From assembly GCA_002479245.1 (NCBI GenBank), contig DLMG01000189.1, forward strand, positions 13,876 to 20,939: a stretch of DNA of 7,064 nucleotides. Reading direction: 5' to 3'. This document shows positions 6,100 to 7,064 of this stretch, one piece after another; position 1 is the stretch's first letter; the number at the start of each line of letters is the position of its first letter. Origin of the DNA: Verrucomicrobia subdivision 3 bacterium UBA7542 (GTDB lineage Bacteria; Verrucomicrobiota; Verrucomicrobiia; Limisphaerales; UBA11358). The position numbers and the translations under genes are program-made. The notes under the pieces are model-generated. The model ran no database searches and was not told the DNA's origin. It was given only the letters and a program-made list of their open reading frames with translations.

Positions 6100-7064
6100 T
6101 TGTAACTGCGCGTTGCCAGGTGAACCTCCTCATAGACCAGCGGTTCCTTGTGCAACTCCGGTTTCTTGTCCGGGCCTTTGAATTCCCACGCGGCTACATA
6201 GGCAAAGTTCGCATCGTCGCGTTTGGCCTCGCCGTCCTCGGTTTGATGCTCCACGCGGAAATGGCCGCCGCAGGATTCCTCGCGGTGCAGCGCGTCCAGA
6301 CACAATAATTCGGCAAATTCAAGGAAGTCCGCCACACGGCCGGCGTGCTCGAGGTTCTGATTCAATTCTTCGCCCGAACCCGTCACCTTGACGTTTTTCC
6401 AAAATTCTTCGCGCAGTTCCGGGATACGCTTGAGGTTGGTTTCCAAGCTCTGACGGGTGCGTGCCATGCCGCAGTTTTCCCACATCAGCCGGCCGAGTTC
6501 CTTGTGGAAGCTCGTCGCGCTGCGTTTGCCGTTGATGGACAGAAGCCGCCGCGTGAACTGGCGCACGCCTTCCTCCGCCTTTTTGAATTCGGCATGGCCC
6601 ACCGGGATTTTTTCCGGCTTCGTCGAGGCAAAATAATGCCCGATCGTGTAAGGCAAAATGAAGTAGCCGTCGGCCAAACCCTGCATCAGCCCGCTCGCGC
6701 CCAGCCGGTTGGCGCCGTGGTCGGAGAAATTCGCCTCGCCGATGATGAACAAGCCCGGCAATGTGCTCATTAAACCGTAATCCACCCAGGTGCCGCCCAT
6801 CGTGTAATGCACGGCCGGGTAAATGCGCATCGGCTGCCGGTAGGCGTTTTCACCGGTGATCCGTTCGTACATGTCAAACAGATTGCCGTAACGGTCGCGG
6901 ATGGCGTCTTCCCCCAGCCGCTGGATGGCATTCGAAAGATCAAGATAAACGCCCCGCCCGCCGGGGCCGACCCCGCACCCGGCATCGCAAACCTCCTTCG
7001 TCGCGCGCGAAGCGATGTCGCGCGGCGCGAGGTTGCCGTAGCTCGGATACTTCCGCTCCAGATA
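6096..7064 (-). CDS. sdhA: Succinate dehydrogenase/fumarate reductase flavoprotein subunit, C-terminal part (5' end beyond the window)
   Basis: Catalytic FAD subunit that oxidises succinate to fumarate or the reverse. The frame is open from the right edge at 7064 to the TGA at 6096-6098, giving 322 residues, about half of the usual 600-650. Visible landmarks are [10 protein letters not shown], whose first Arg corresponds to the catalytic proton-shuttle Arg of the family; the active-site block [31 protein letters not shown] with the substrate-binding Arg; and a helical C-terminal domain with the [14 protein letters not shown] segment. The N-terminal FAD-binding fold and the flavin-linking His lie outside the window. 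The stop overlaps sdhB by ATGA. By family habit the cytochrome b gene (sdhC) should lie upstream, to the right of the window. The Met at 6872 is internal, not a start. Confidence 0.96.
   Translation of the reverse strand, partial: YLERKYPSYGNLAPRDIASRATKEVCDAGCGVGPGGRGVYLDLSNAIQRLGEDAIRDRYGNLFDMYERITGENAYRQPMRIYPAVHYTMGGTWVDYGLMSTLPGLFIIGEANFSDHGANRLGASGLMQGLADGYFILPYTIGHYFASTKPEKIPVGHAEFKKAEEGVRQFTRRLLSINGKRSATSFHKELGRLMWENCGMARTRQSLETNLKRIPELREEFWKNVKVTGSGEELNQNLEHAGRVADFLEFAELLCLDALHREESCGGHFRVEHQTEDGEAKRDDANFAYVAAWEFKGPDKKPELHKEPLVYEEVHLATRSYK

Overview
This looks like a housekeeping and carbon-catabolism stretch of a moderately GC-rich bacterial chromosome, probably Verrucomicrobiota or a close relative in the PVC group. 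Lineage is inference. It rests on a tagaturonate epimerase (UxaE) paired with UxaC, a succinate dehydrogenase of the type shared by Bacteroidota, Chlamydiota and Verrucomicrobiota, a small DUF2934-like protein, scarce Shine-Dalgarno sites, and a GCGTAGGCGGG-type repeat cluster of a kind I associate with such genomes. No 16S or marker gene is present to prove it.

Layout. Bases 1-104 hold the last codons of an unidentified plus-strand gene. A gap with three inverted repeats (105-265) separates it from a minus-strand pair, uxaE then uxaC (3045 down to 266, 23 bp apart). Together they would convert galacturonate to tagaturonate and then fructuronate, and glucuronate to fructuronate; the later steps (mannonate oxidoreductase and dehydratase, KDG kinase and aldolase) are not in the window. 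The uxaE leader carries a hairpin plus T6 touching the start codon. Beyond it lie a second inverted repeat and a divergent tRNA-Val(GAC) gene with encoded CCA (3208-3283).

Right after the tRNA comes about 190 bp of repeat-like, hairpin-forming DNA (3283-3470). A plus-strand gene follows for a probably exported HExxH zinc peptidase with C-terminal TPR-like helices (3528-5051). Next is a 68-residue DUF2934-like protein (5120-5326), with its own strong ribosome binding site and a possible promoter.

The right third is the distal end of a minus-strand succinate dehydrogenase/fumarate reductase operon. The flavoprotein sdhA is cut by the right edge and overlaps sdhB by ATGA. The sdhB stop and the DUF2934 gene stop share the palindrome CTAG, so these convergent genes have no spacer.

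I see no CRISPR array, insertion sequence, phage gene or defence cassette. The most open items are the TPR metallopeptidase, the leader hairpin before uxaE and the repeat cluster after the tRNA. I see no convincing new multi-gene system.
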